64,000 nucleotides of DNA. Origin: Branchinecta lynchi. Lineage: Eukaryota > Arthropoda > Branchiopoda > Anostraca > Branchinectidae. The position numbers and the translations under genes were made by a program. This document shows positions 33,171 through 44,450 of the stretch, piece after piece. A model generated the notes under the pieces. That model saw only the letters and a program-made list of their open reading frames with translations, made no database searches and was not told the origin of the DNA. Position 1 is the stretch's first letter, and each line of letters begins with the position of its first letter. Location of the stretch: assembly GCA_023053575.1 (NCBI GenBank), contig JAKZAP010000004.1, forward strand, positions 16,875,624-16,939,623. The letters are read 5' to 3'.

Positions 33171-34432
33171 GAACAAAGGTTTCGATGGGATCCCAAAAAT
33201 TCAATATCTGACCAGACAACTGGGTCTAGTCTTAGCCAGATCCAGTCATCACCAGACTCCTTGAACATTTTTACAATTAAAATTAAAAAACAGATCAAGG
33301 CCAAATAGCTGGTCATCTGAGAAAATCAAGTTCAGATATGGATTCAGTGTGTGTGTTTACCCCTATAAGTCATATCTGTTTTGACGAAAACTTCCTGCCA
33401 CTTCTGCCAATTTCCTGGTTTCGTCCGAACTCCAGAACTACTTGTCCGGCGAAAAAAGAAAGCTAAAAAACGAACTCAGGGTATCTTCTTTCCCCAATAA
33501 TGAACATCTAATCAACTTCAAATAAGAATTTAACTTGTAACAAATTTTACGACTCCAGCCGGATTCCGGTCGAACTAAATTTTCGGGTAAAATATGATTG
33601 TCAAACACGGATTCAGCATCTCTTCTTACCCTGAAATCGGTTACCTAATCAACTAGAAATAAAACTTAAGCTTCTAACAATTTTCCGGTTTTGGCCGGAT
33701 TCGGGGGGAACTACATGTCCAGGTAGAAATATTTTTCACATAAGTGTTCAGCACGTCTTCTTGCCCTAAATCGAACATCCAATCAACTCCAAATAAAACT
33801 TTTGATTTTAACAAACTTTCCGGTTTGGGCCGGATTCCGGGCGAACTACTTGTCCGTCGAGAAAATGGTTTTCACCATCGTCCTCCGAATGTCTTCTCTA
33901 CCCCTAAATCGAACATTTAATCAACTTCAAATAAAACTTTTACTTTTAACAAACTTTCCGGTTTTGGCCGGATTCCGGGCGAACTACTTGTCCGTCGAGA
34001 AAATGGTTTTCACCATCGTCCTCAGCATGTCTTCCTACCCCTAAACCGAACATTTAATCAACTTCAAATAAAACTTTTACTTTTAACAAACTTTCCGGTT
34101 TGGGCCGGATTCCGGCCGAACTACTTGTTCGATGACAAAATGGTTTTCACCATCGTGTTCAGCATGTCTTCTTACCCCATATCGACTATCAAATTAACTG
34201 TTTCAAAATATTTTGTTTGCCCCTTAATTTGAACCCCCTCCCCCACCCCTAAATGTAGTGCTACAAAGCCCATCTACGAACTTGACTGGTCCGACGACCC
34301 AACGAATCCTCACACCAAGTTTCATCAAAATATCTCTTTCCCTTCGAGAGTTACCGTGCTTACAGACGGACAGACGGACAACTTTTGCGATGTCATAGGT
34401 ATCCCTCCACTTACGTTTTGGGATCCCAAAAA
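33171..34432 (-). mobile_element. GGGATCCC-family element inside the LINE, between ORF1 and ORF2
   Basis: The + strand begins GAACAAAGGTTTCGATGGGA, with TGGGATCCCAAAAA at 33187-33200, and ends TGGGATCCCAAAAA at about 34419-34432. Core units with TTCCGGTTTTGGCCGGATTC are spaced about 135 bp (33690-34150), with the last two or three nearly identical. Directly after the end the flank reads CCAAAGGTTCGAGAG, echoing the family's other outer flank CCAAAGGTTTCGA. Confidence 0.88.
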
Positions 34433-34649
34433 CCAAAGGTTCGAGAGTAACTTCCCCATGCCGAGTTCCATTCCCCTTGCAATCCGAAACAAAAAGTAAA
34501 TCTTCTTTAGATATGTCTTTCAAACCCGTTTTCGTCTGCTAATAAATTTGCAGCTCTACCAGATCTCATCATACCGCCGCATTTGACTCTAGGACAAGAC
34601 CTCGAAAATTGTCGAAGTTCTTCAAAGCCACGTGCTCAACCGAAGGTAA

Positions 34650-37380
34650 AAAAAAAAAAAAAATTGTTGAGAAAGAAGTCCCCCAGTCTCGTTTTAATCT
34701 TCCTCATCTGCTTTCTTTGAATGCTGAAAGTCTGAACGCTGATAAGATGAATGAATAAGGATACATCAAAGTTACCGAAGCTGATATTATTGCGGTTACA
34801 GAAGTTCACAAGCAAAATATAGACCATCTAAAAATTAAAGGTTACATACAGTTTGTTAAACTGAGGAATGATGCTTTGGGTAAGAAGGGAGGCGGAGTTG
34901 CGTGTTTTGTTCGAGAGCAGCTACCGATGCGGCCTTTGCAAATTCATCATATTGAAACCCATGATGAAATAATGTGGTTTCTGGTCCAGCCTAAAAAGCT
35001 TCCAAGGTCGATAAATGGAATAGCTCTAGGTGTATTTTACTGTTCGCCCAGTCTTCCGAGTTCTGAGAAAAAGCGATTTGCAGAAAAGTTAGAGTTGTGT
35101 GCTGACTTCGTAACTTGTAAATACCCAAATGTTGGAATTTGTTTGACTGGGGACAAGAGCGATTTAAAAATTGAGTATCTTCTTAAAAATCATGGGTTAA
35201 AACAAGTTGTTAAGTTTGCGACTACAAAGGGCAATACAAATCTTGATGTGATATGCACAAATTTTTCTGAATATTATGATGAACCACAAGATCTTTCCCC
35301 ACTTTGCGGAAATTACCATTACATGTTAAAGTGCACTCTACCGTCGTATAAAATTAAATATGTAATCGAAAATGTGACTTATCGACCTCTCTCAGACAGA
35401 AGTCTTCTTGGCTTTGGTAATTGGATTTCTTCGGAGACTTGGACTGAATCAATGAACGCCACTTCAAGTGATAAAAAAGCAAGTATCCTGCAGGAAAACT
35501 CCGACAAAAATATGAAGAATTTTTTCCTCGAAAAACGTTTAAACGTTGCAACACTGACCGTCCTTTTATCACGCAAGAAATCAAAGATCTAATCCGTTAC
35601 AAGATACAACTTCTGAGGAATGGTAAAAGAGAACAAGCTAATAAACTAAGAAACAAAATTCGAAAGATGAATAGAAAGGCTGCTTCTGACTATTATAATG
35701 AAAAAATTGATTGTTTGTTTGAATCAAATAGTAGTAAATGGTACAAAGAAATTAAGCGAATGTGTGGGAAAACACATTCCGTGGTTGATTTTAATCTTGA
35801 TGCTGATGACGTAACCGTTGCAAATCAGTTAAATTGCCACCTTGCCAAAATTGTCCAATCACTACCTCCACTGGATGGAAATGAAACTGCAGAATTTTCG
35901 ATAGAAGAAAGTAGTGTTAAGCTTGTTAGCGACGATCAAGTTTGTTCTAAATTCAAAAAGTTGAAAAGAACAAGCATAACACCTATTGATATGCCTCTCC
36001 AGTTAATTAAAGTGTTTCCCGATAAAATTGTAAAACCTTTGACATGTATTTAATAGTATTTCTAGTAGTTTAGAATATCCACGAGTTTGGAAAACAGGGT
36101 ACGTCACACCAATAACAAAGAAAGATACTCAGTTTGATTTTGACGGTGTCAGGCCTATCACGCTAACTCCATTATTCAGTAAAATATACGAAAGTTTTGT
36201 TGCTGATTGGCTTAAAGTAGAAATAGAACCATTGCTAGATCATCGACAGTATGGAAACCTAAAATGTACGTCAACTTCACATAATTTAACCAGTCTTGTG
36301 CATTTTATTTTTAAGCATGTTGATGAGCACGGTAGATGGTTAAATCTGATAGCCATTGATTTTAAAAAAGGTTTTGATCTTATTGACCACAAAATTTAAT
36401 TTCTAAGCTCTTATCATGTTTTTGACGTTAATACCAGAGTAGGTAATAAAAATAATTAATAAAAAGTTTTTTAACAGGTAGATCCCAGATTTTAAAGTAT
36501 CGGAACGTTTACTCTGAACCAGAAGTGGTACTTGTGGTGTGCCCCAGGGTACCATTTTAAGCCCAATTTTATTTTGAGTTATGATTAATGATATAGCTGA
36601 TGATTTTGAAAATCGTTGGAAGTATGTTGATGATCTTACAATTGTTGAAGTTTGTTGTAGAGAGGATTCGAGTCAAGTTAAAGATATTGTGAGTAAAGTA
36701 AAAATGCAAGCTTTGACATCTAATATGACAGTGACTGATAGTAAATCATGCACTGTGACACTTTCTTTTTTTAAATCTTTCAACCCTACTTTTCTACCTG
36801 AAATTTCAGATTCCTTGAGAGTAGAAAAAATTAAAATCCTAGGGATAATCTTAACTCAAGATTTAAAATGGAAAGCACAAACGACCAGCATGATAAAGCG
36901 AAAGAATGCCGGACTTCAGATGCTTAAGCTCATGTCCAGGCATGGGGCCACAACTAAACACTTGTTCCGGATTCACATTTCATTAATCAGACCAAATTTA
37001 GAATACGGAACCCCTGTTTGGCATTTTGGCCTCACGGTCGAACAGACCGCCAGAACTGAGAAGATTAAAAAAAAGAGCTCTAATCATAGCATCAAAGGTG
37101 GCCGAGAGGTCCTATGAAGAGCTACTACGAAAATTCGAAATCGCCTCCTTTCATGAACAAAGGCTGGAACTCTGCATGGAGTTTGGTGTCAAATCTTTGA
37201 ATCACCGATCCACAAAAATATGTTCCCTTCTGAAAAGCTGTCAAAAAGGCTCCCTCGCATGGTAGCTACTACAGTTGAAAAGTTGCAGCCAATTAAATGG
37301 GCCCACCAGAGGTTTGCAAAGAGTTTTGTCCCTTGATTTCTAAAGATGTATAATAAAGCATAAGCTGAGGTATCAGTTTA
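34650..37380 (+). pseudogene. LINE ORF2: endonuclease and reverse transcriptase, decayed
   Basis: The endonuclease part (about 34680-35360) shows VTEADIIAVTEVHK, KKGGGVACFVRE, GVFYCSPSLPSSE and ICLTGDKSDLK; the terminal SDH motif reads NYH. The reverse transcriptase part shows FDGVRPITLTPLFSKIYESF (36138-36200), LIAIDFKKGFDLIDH (about 36350) and a catalytic box WKYVDDLTIV (about 36614). It is followed by QDLKWKAQ, IRPNLEYGTPVWHF and ASKVAERSYEELL. It is broken by frameshifts near 35560, 36050, 36400 and 37070. The order EN-RT with a C-terminal region lacking RNase H fits CR1/L2-like non-LTR elements. The 3' end is (ATCT)n at 37513. Confidence 0.9.
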
Positions 37381-37527
37381 AATTTATCATGTTATTTCTG
37401 ACAATGGTAGCCGTATGTGCGTAGGCCTATAATGTGTGTGCTCATTTATATCCATGACTATACCAAACAAATTTGGTGTGAGCCATGATCAGTTTTTGGC
37501 GAATAAAAAGATTTATCTATCTATCTA
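37381..37527 (+). mobile_element. LINE 3' UTR and (ATCT)n tail
   Basis: The sequence AAATTTGGTGTGAGCCATGA, TTTTTGGCGAATAAAAAG and then TTTATCTATCTATCT ends the element. The same 3' end appears inverted at 62876-62945, showing both copies belong to one family that ends in a short ATCT tandem tail. Confidence 0.85.
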
Positions 37528-37529
37528 AG

Positions 37530-38680
37530 CACCGCTTACTGCTCTCCTGACCGTTTTTGGACCAAGCCCTTTGTCCTTTCTACCCACGCCTTCAGACTAG
37601 ACCCCAAAGCAGCACCAATTTTTTTTTTTTTTTTAAATTTGGAGCCATAATCTTGGGATCTTTGTGCCTGAATAGACTGTATTAGAATAAATGATTCTCA
37701 TCATTTATATTACTGGAATAAAATATGGATGATTAGAATAAAAACACTGAAAAATAACCCATTTCGGATTTGGTGCGGAGTCAATTTGGGTAGTTGCTGG
37801 TTTAGAAAAAAACAGGTGTTAGGAATGGTTAAGACCAACATTTAGTTTAAGGAAAGGATTAATGCTTAGAAACTGCTAAAACTCCATTTTACTGGTTTTT
37901 TTTTGTAAACTTCAATTGTAAAATTAATTTAGCAAATCAAGAAAAGTTAAAATAAAGTGGGCCATAGATTTTCAAACTTATTTTATACATCACCTAAATG
38001 AGTTTGACAAGGAAATAGACGAGCAAGTTTTCGAACAAAATCAATACGGATATATCCATGTGTTCTCCTTGTTTTCCGTCTGGATAGACTCCCCAAGGAG
38101 TCCAAAAACTTCCAAAGTTATTATTCTCTTTAAATTATCTTTTGAAATCTTTTCTTTCTTAATAATTTGTACGGGACTTTTTTAATCACCCTCTATCTTT
38201 TACTTTAGCTTTGTTTTTTCAAACAGCTTAAACTTGTAGAATAATTTTAGAATCTTCTAGATGAATTCCCCCAATCTTATTTTTGATACGAAAACAGCAA
38301 CAGTACTAATAACAAGTAGGGAATTAAAAGGTATGTTGTAATGCCTATAACCTATAATAACCCTTATAACACTTTTCAGATGTCTAGACAAACTGAATGA
38401 AACAGAAAGAAAGTTCATCGAGTCTAAATTGGATGGCTTTTATGGATCAACTACTTATAAACAATACTATCATTCTCATAGTCTATAACACGATCATAGC
38501 TTTTAGTCAGCATTCAATTCAATCAATCACTATTAGTCATTAGGACTGCAACTGGTTAAATCTCTTAGGTGCGAGTGATTCATGGTGGCACCACATGGGA
38601 TCTCGCTCTCACATTCTTTAAGAATACAAGACGTATTAAACGGGACACAGCATGCTGGTCAGCCACATGTCAGTCTAGCA
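37530..38680. other. no feature recognised
   Basis: This is AT-rich intergenic DNA with a T run near 37618. No exon or terminal repeat is supported. Confidence 0.5.
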
Positions 38681-38682
38681 CA

Positions 38683-38982
38683 AATCCCTGATTTTTGCAT
38701 ACCATATGCCAAATGCTGGGTATATCTAGCATTTAGCATAGCCTATGCCTAACGCTGGATACCCTATGCCAAACGCTGGATACCTGTTGTTAACTTAACC
38801 CTGACCTATCTCAATAGAAACGAGTTCTGATTGGTTGATTTTTTAGCTTCACTCAAATCATCAATATTTTACTGGGTTACAGTATCCAGCACCTGGCATA
38901 GTGTATCCAGCGTTAGGCATAGGGTATGCCAAATGCTAGACATATCCGGCGTTTGGCATAGGGTATCCAAAAATCAGGGGTT
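38683..38982. mobile_element. foldback MITE with CCCTGATTTTTG ends
   Basis: The left CCCTGATTTTTGCATACCAT and right inverse (GGTATCCAAAAATCAGGG) are followed inward by several GCATAnnnTATGCCnAACGCTGG words in both orientations. The arms extend over about 100 bp. The centre has TGATTGGTTGATTTTTTAGC. A smaller copy lies at 26524-26676. Confidence 0.8.
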
Positions 38983-39416
38983 TGTGGTTGACTGCCACAT
39001 GTATAGGCTTATTTGAAGGTTGTCTAAGAACTAGGAAATTGCAAAAAACATGCGGAGGTATGTGGACTAACTTTATTCTTACGGCTTTGGTTCCTTCAAA
39101 TAATAGCAACTGGGTTCCACCTGGGATCTTTTCTGAGTCACGTTTTCCGAGTATTTCAAAAGTTTGTGCGAAGGAAACTTTGTGCTATAGAGCTTCTAGA
39201 ATCTCCGTATCCTGGCCTATCCAATTTTCTGAAGAAGGAGAAGAAAATCTGTAAGCCCGGCATCCCTGAATCCTGATATTTGTTGGAATAATTTGGGTTA
39301 GTTTTTATTAGCTGTCAGAGATAATCAGTAGATGTATGTTTCTTTAAACACTTCTGCGAATTTTAGAATATCTTGCACTTCTGCATTGAAATAGTCAAAT
39401 GGGAAAGATAATTTGG

Positions 39417-39590
39417 AGAATTTGCTCTAACAACTTAGGTTCCACTTGTTAGATGCTGGTTAGATGTTAAACAACAAGTTTAGTCAGAGCATGTTCCACC
39501 GTTCCACCCACCAGAATTTGCTCTAAAAACTCAGGTTCCACTTGTTAGATGTTAAACAACAAGTTTAGTCAGAGCATGTTCCACCATTCC
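39417..39590. repeat. two-unit tandem duplication, period about 96 bp
   Basis: AGAATTTGCTCTAA starts at 39417 and at 39513. Each is followed by AGGTTCCACTTGTTAGATG and GTTAAACAACAAGTTTAGTC. The first unit has an extra GCTGGTTAGAT. It is a recent local duplication. Confidence 0.85.
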
Positions 39591-39599
39591 GCCTGTCTT

Positions 39600-41820
39600 C
39601 CTGAACAGTCCCAACTAGTGTATTGATTACTATTTTCATTCCAACCTCATGAAAAGCTACTATGCTAACTATTCCAACCCTCTTGAAATAAGTACTGGAG
39701 CCTATAATATTTCCGTTGATTTCTATTTCCGTCAGCACCGACTGAATTAGTTTTCTAGCTTAGATGTGCCTTAGATGCACCACAACCTGTCTCAAATAGT
39801 TAAACCTGTTGGAAGATGTGTGTTTAAAATCACATTCACTGATAAATCTTTCTAAATTTAGATATTTAGGCACTGTTGTTACGGAAATAGAATCATGGAA
39901 TCCCGCGTTGTTACAGTACAAGAGAGTCAATGTCAATTTCTGTAAGCCAAAAAGACAAAGATCTTCCGTGTTTAAAACACTAAATGTTTTTCTTATAGCC
40001 TATTGAATTCATGTTATTTCTAACAATCATACAATTTGCTTTCATATTTTTCAAAGTACCTAGGTTAAACAAAGATTATGTGACAGAAACAAAATTCGGA
40101 TGACCAGCCGTAACGTAACGAAGTCCCAGAAATTTGTTGGGTCATAGCAGAAAATCATGTACTGGCAATGCAGCTTGCGCGTTATTATCTCAGAAGAAAA
40201 CCTAGCATGAAGAAGAAGAAGATGGCTTTCTTTTGAGATATTGTTTACCTTTTCTGGAAATTTCTGTGGTGAGAAAAAGACAACCAAAGCTGGAATAGTA
40301 TAGGCTCCAGTAGTGACTAATACTTATTTACCATACTTACTATTTGCTTAGGCTACCACACTTGGGTTTGGAGTGTAGACACAGTGTGTGGTAAGGTACA
40401 GTAAAACATTAAAATTTGGATGTATATTATGTCCATTTTCTTCTTTGATGTTTGCAAGGAAAGAGTTGTCTTTACAGCTTTGTGGATTGGCTTAGATTGG
40501 ATGAAAGAGCAAGAATGTTACAGGAGGGGTACCTGACCTCGTGTTTACACTACCTCTATTTCTGCCGCGAAAATGTTGAAACAAAGTCTACATGCTGTCC
40601 TGACAGTCAAGAGGCAATATGCCTTTTCTTTGTTTTGAAGCTGCTTCGAAAAGGGACTTTCTAGCTATTGACTTTGCTAACTCTACCTTTGTCATCATTT
40701 TGTAAGTTACAGTGTGGAATTCGAGCTAAGGTTAGAATGAGGTGATTTTGTTTGGAAAGATAAATATATTTAACTAGAAATATTGAAGCAATATTTATTT
40801 ATCCAAAATGTAAACCATTCAGTTGTTTGTCATATTTGTTGATTCCTTTTTAAGCCAGATAAATTATTCTGAAGGATTTGAAATCTTGCGCTAGGTTCGA
40901 TACCCCTCCTGTACATGTTTACTTCACCTGTATCAGAATTTTATTTTTGCTACTTAAATAAAATATTTCTGGCTTTAAAGGACCTGCCTTACCTACACCT
41001 ACTTCCATAATCCTCCATATATTTCTAAACTCGGAGACCCCAGTTTTGTACGGTACATTCTAACCACTCTAACAATACTACTCGGGTTTTCTCACTTGTA
41101 CTTGTTTTGCTCCCTTCAGTGTGTATCACACTGTCGACAGTTATCTGCGAGGAGTTTTTCCATCAGAAAAACAGGTTAGATAAATTGTTTCCCTGTTTTC
41201 GCTACAAGTCAAGGGGTCTCAGAAAAGGCTTAAAACAGTAAAAAACTGTGGGTCATTTGTTGAAAGCACAGCATAGCTTTAAAGTATTCAAATATTTTAA
41301 TATACTGCAAGTGGAAGAGTAAATAGTGGGATTGGTCCTTTAAAGCAGTGCCCCTTTTCATTCATGTTCGAACTTGGAAAAATCATCTCCAACAGCTTTT
41401 GGACATTACCCATGGTAAAACAATTAATGTTGTTGACTGTGATGTCCTAGTAAATGGGGGATTGAGACAGTGGGCCAGAGTTTTTGGTCTATGCCACATA
41501 ATAATGAATGTCCGGGTAAATATTTTTTGCCTATCATTTTGCTGAATCTTGAATATTAGTCCACAATTATTCGGTATATGCTTTTCTGGTATTCCGAGTT
41601 TTGGTCCAGTATCTACATCAATCCTAAAATCCGGTACCCCCCCCCCCCCCCCCCCCCCACATGCCAAAGAGAATCATACTCTCAGCTGTAGGTTTTGATC
41701 TTGTTAGAATATCAGTCAGCTTGCCAGAATTAAATAAAGGTAGTTACCAAATTTTGAATTTGAAAGTCAGGCTTGTACTGAAATCTTTCTGAAAGCAGAG
41801 AGGTTGGATCTTCGAAATTT
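39600..41820. other. no gene recognised; poly-C run
   Basis: No exon is supported. A run of about 22 C lies at 41637-41658. Short open frames (for example 40452-40664) show no domain. Confidence 0.45.
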
Positions 41821-41821
41821 G

Positions 41822-41920
41822 GTTTGACGGTGCAGAACGGATAAGTCAGCTAAATTTAATTAGAGCTATATTTCGGCCCTTCTTGGCAAGTGTCCTGTTC
41901 AGGCTCAAGAATCTAATTTT
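41822..41920 (+). repeat. single copy of the GAGCTATATTTCGGCCC repeat
   Basis: GACGGTGCAGAACGGATAAG, GAGCTATATTTCGGCCCTTC and TTCAGGCTCAAG match 14478-14590 and the palindrome at 17405-17660 with about 85 percent identity by eye. Confidence 0.7.
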
Positions 41921-43420
41921 GGGAACTTCTTCTCCGAAAACTGGTTGGAGCTAAAACTGGTGCTGTGACATTTAAGGGAATAGGCTTTTGTCGGTATCAG
42001 AAACGGAATGAGGAAAGTGTTTGTTGGTGCATAGTGTTTGTCCCCCTCCCCCCCCCCCCGTAATTTCCCCACTGCCTTGGTTTCGCTTTTTGCCTCTATA
42101 ACCGTCAGACGTCGATGATAAATTAAAAACTTATTATCTGCTAAGAGCTGAGTGCTTCAGGTTCGTTTTGGCAAAAAGAATGAAATCAGATTCGTTTTAG
42201 TTCATCTTCTATGATATGTGTTTATTTCATGTGCGTTCTATCTCACACAAAGATTGTTGTGAGCTTGCATAAAACCATTTTAAGTCTACCCTTAACTTCA
42301 AGGGAGCTTTTGGGACCATCATAGCTGACTTATAGATCTATCAAAGATTTCTTAGCTATTTATTATCTTTCTATCGTTTTCTTCTGTTCTTCTTGGGTTA
42401 CTTATGTGATTCACTTTCTCTGGGATTTCTGGTAAGAGGGTTCATCCAATTAGTTAAGTAGAAAATTTGACGAAATATTTTTCAGAAAAATTGCAAATCG
42501 TCTGATCTTCTGGGAATCAAATCTTTATCTTGTCTTACTGAGAACTCTCCTTGAGTTCAGTAAGAAGTAGGACTACCAGATATCTAGAGAATGGTAAATG
42601 TCTATCCTTAGGAGAAACAGCATCTCAAAGTGAACTGTCTAAATGAGATTGGAAGAAAAGAAGAAAGCAAACAAGAGGTGATAGATGGTTCGAGAAAATT
42701 CTAATAGATGGATAAAATCATGCGTGCTTGCCATCGAAGTTCTCCTGGACTTCGTTAGGCTGGCAAAACACAGATCTTTAGTTTCTAAGAATTCTGAAGA
42801 TTTTCTCCAAGAAGGGTGGGGGGAGACTGATGGGGGAGCAATCAGCTAATGTCCTGAACTTCTTGAACTGATATGTGCAAAAAATACCGAACAACCCTGA
42901 GCCATACAAACCAAAGTTGCTGTGAAGTTCAGTTCTTCTTCTCCATAGCGCGTAAATAGCGTACTATCAGCACGAGTATATTTACAAGTAGGAAAAGAAG
43001 GAAAGGTCACTTTTGTGCACTAGGTTTATACTTAAATGAGCACTGGTGGTCAGGGTTGGATCTCTTACCAGGCACGGGGATATGGGTAGTTTATTGCATG
43101 GGCTGTACACATTTGGAACACGGACGGTACTGACAGTAAACTGACCACTGAAGTTCAGCTGAACGGGCTTAGTATGCTGGGCTCTATTTCGTAACATGAT
43201 TGCCTGACCGCCGGTCCAGATTCGTGAAGAGGTCCCACTTTACTGCTCCAGGAACACTAATACTCGCAGACAGAAGCAAACATTTTGCTTGCTGTGAACT
43301 TTACTACTTTAAATATAATGTTGGTGTGGTCGCAAGTTATGCAGTTTGTGTAGTAAGTGAGGCTGCTTATTCCTTTACTGGTTCTTTTATATTCGAAAAT
43401 TTCCTTTCCTTTTTCTGTTT
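41921..43420. other. upstream region of NVL, no gene recognised
   Basis: No exon is recognised, and no promoter element can be placed with confidence. A 5' UTR exon of NVL probably lies here, because an acceptor precedes the first coding exon. Confidence 0.4.
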
Positions 43421-43444
43421 GCAGGACCTTCCTAGTTTGGGAGC

Positions 43445-43507
43445 ATGAACCGGTCAGCCAAACCTGGCTATTTTCTTGATGTGCGGTTGGTCCCCAGGGT
43501 TCAAGAG
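43445..43507 (+). CDS. NVL: NVL, first coding exon
   Basis: The ATG at 43445 opens 21 codons (beginning MNRSAKPGYFLDVRLVPRVQ) ending GAG|GTAAGG in phase 0. The human protein begins M-K-P-R-P-A-G-F-V-D-x-x-L-x-x-R-V, so the start, the PGYFLD/AGFVD core and the RV all align. An acceptor TGTTTGCAG at 43424 implies a 20 base 5' UTR stretch in this exon and an upstream non-coding exon. Confidence 0.85.
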
Positions 43508-43599
43508 GTAAGGTAGTTTGGTCAGAATCAGCAGTGTCGGGCCTGAGAAGCTCTATGTAAAACTAATCTGTGTATTAGGCAGAAACAGAAACCCGAGAA

Positions 43600-43860
43600 T
43601 GGATGAATAAAGAGGTGGACTTAAAGGAACTGTCCAGGTACCTTCAGTTGACAGGGAGGCTAGACAGGTTTTTAGGTAACAACGCGAAAAAAAGCGGTAG
43701 AATGAGTGATTTTGTTATCAATTGTTTTGGTAGAGTGATTTTTTCATCAATTGTAATATAGAGTGATGTTTCGCCATCAGTTGTGAGACAATGGGCCATT
43801 TGTGGCCTGAGTTTCGGCTGGAGTGTCTGGCCTACCCCACAGAATAAATAAAAAAAAAGA
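43600..43860 (+). mobile_element. LINE 3' end fragment
   Basis: GGAACTGTCCAGGTACCTTC, a GAGTGATTTTG region and GGGCCATTTGTGGCCTGAGT recur in order at 44165-44395. The end runs into AATAAATAAAAAAAA. Two diverged copies of the same non-LTR 3' region therefore sit close together. Confidence 0.65.
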
Positions 43861-43989
43861 GGTGGACGAAACGTGAAAAACCGCGCCGATTGTCGTACGC
43901 AAAGTTTAACGACGCACTAATAAGAAGGTTAGTCGTCTTAGAAAAAGATGAAATCTGGGGAATCATACAGGTGGTTACTGGACTTGGAA

Positions 43990-44395
43990 ACATAGGAAAG
44001 GATAATAATAAGGTAAAATTGAGTCTCTAATCTGCATTTATTGTGAGATAAACGAAGAGACAAATATACACCTTGTTCAAGATTGGGCAGCATGGACAGG
44101 GCAACCGCTCGAGCATTCCAGTCTCTGATTGTCGATTTGTGCGATGTCATGAGAAAAGACCGCCTGAAAGAGCTGTCCAGGTTCGTGCAACGGACAGGAA
44201 TACAAGACAGCTTTTAATTCGAAAAGAATGCGATAACAAGTTGTGGAATGGGTGATATTTTGATCAGTTGTGTTTTAAAATTTAGAGTGATGTTTACCAT
44301 CAGTTGTGGGGAGGGGGGGGGGTGAAACAATAGGCCATTTGTGGTCTGAGTCTTGGCCAGAGTTTCTGACCTGCCCCGCCGAATGATAATAATAT
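43990..44395 (+). mobile_element. LINE C-terminus and 3' UTR fragment
   Basis: The codons near the end, read in interrupted frames, give ETNIHLV then DVMRKDRLKELSRFVQRTGI and a stop. This is the kind of C-terminus found downstream of reverse transcriptases. The untranslated part matches 43700-43840. The tail is AATGATAATAAT. Confidence 0.55.
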
Positions 44396-44450
44396 TCTCC
44401 GATTATGATTAGTATTTTGTTCGTTGGTTTCTGTGTATAAGCTGACTTTT

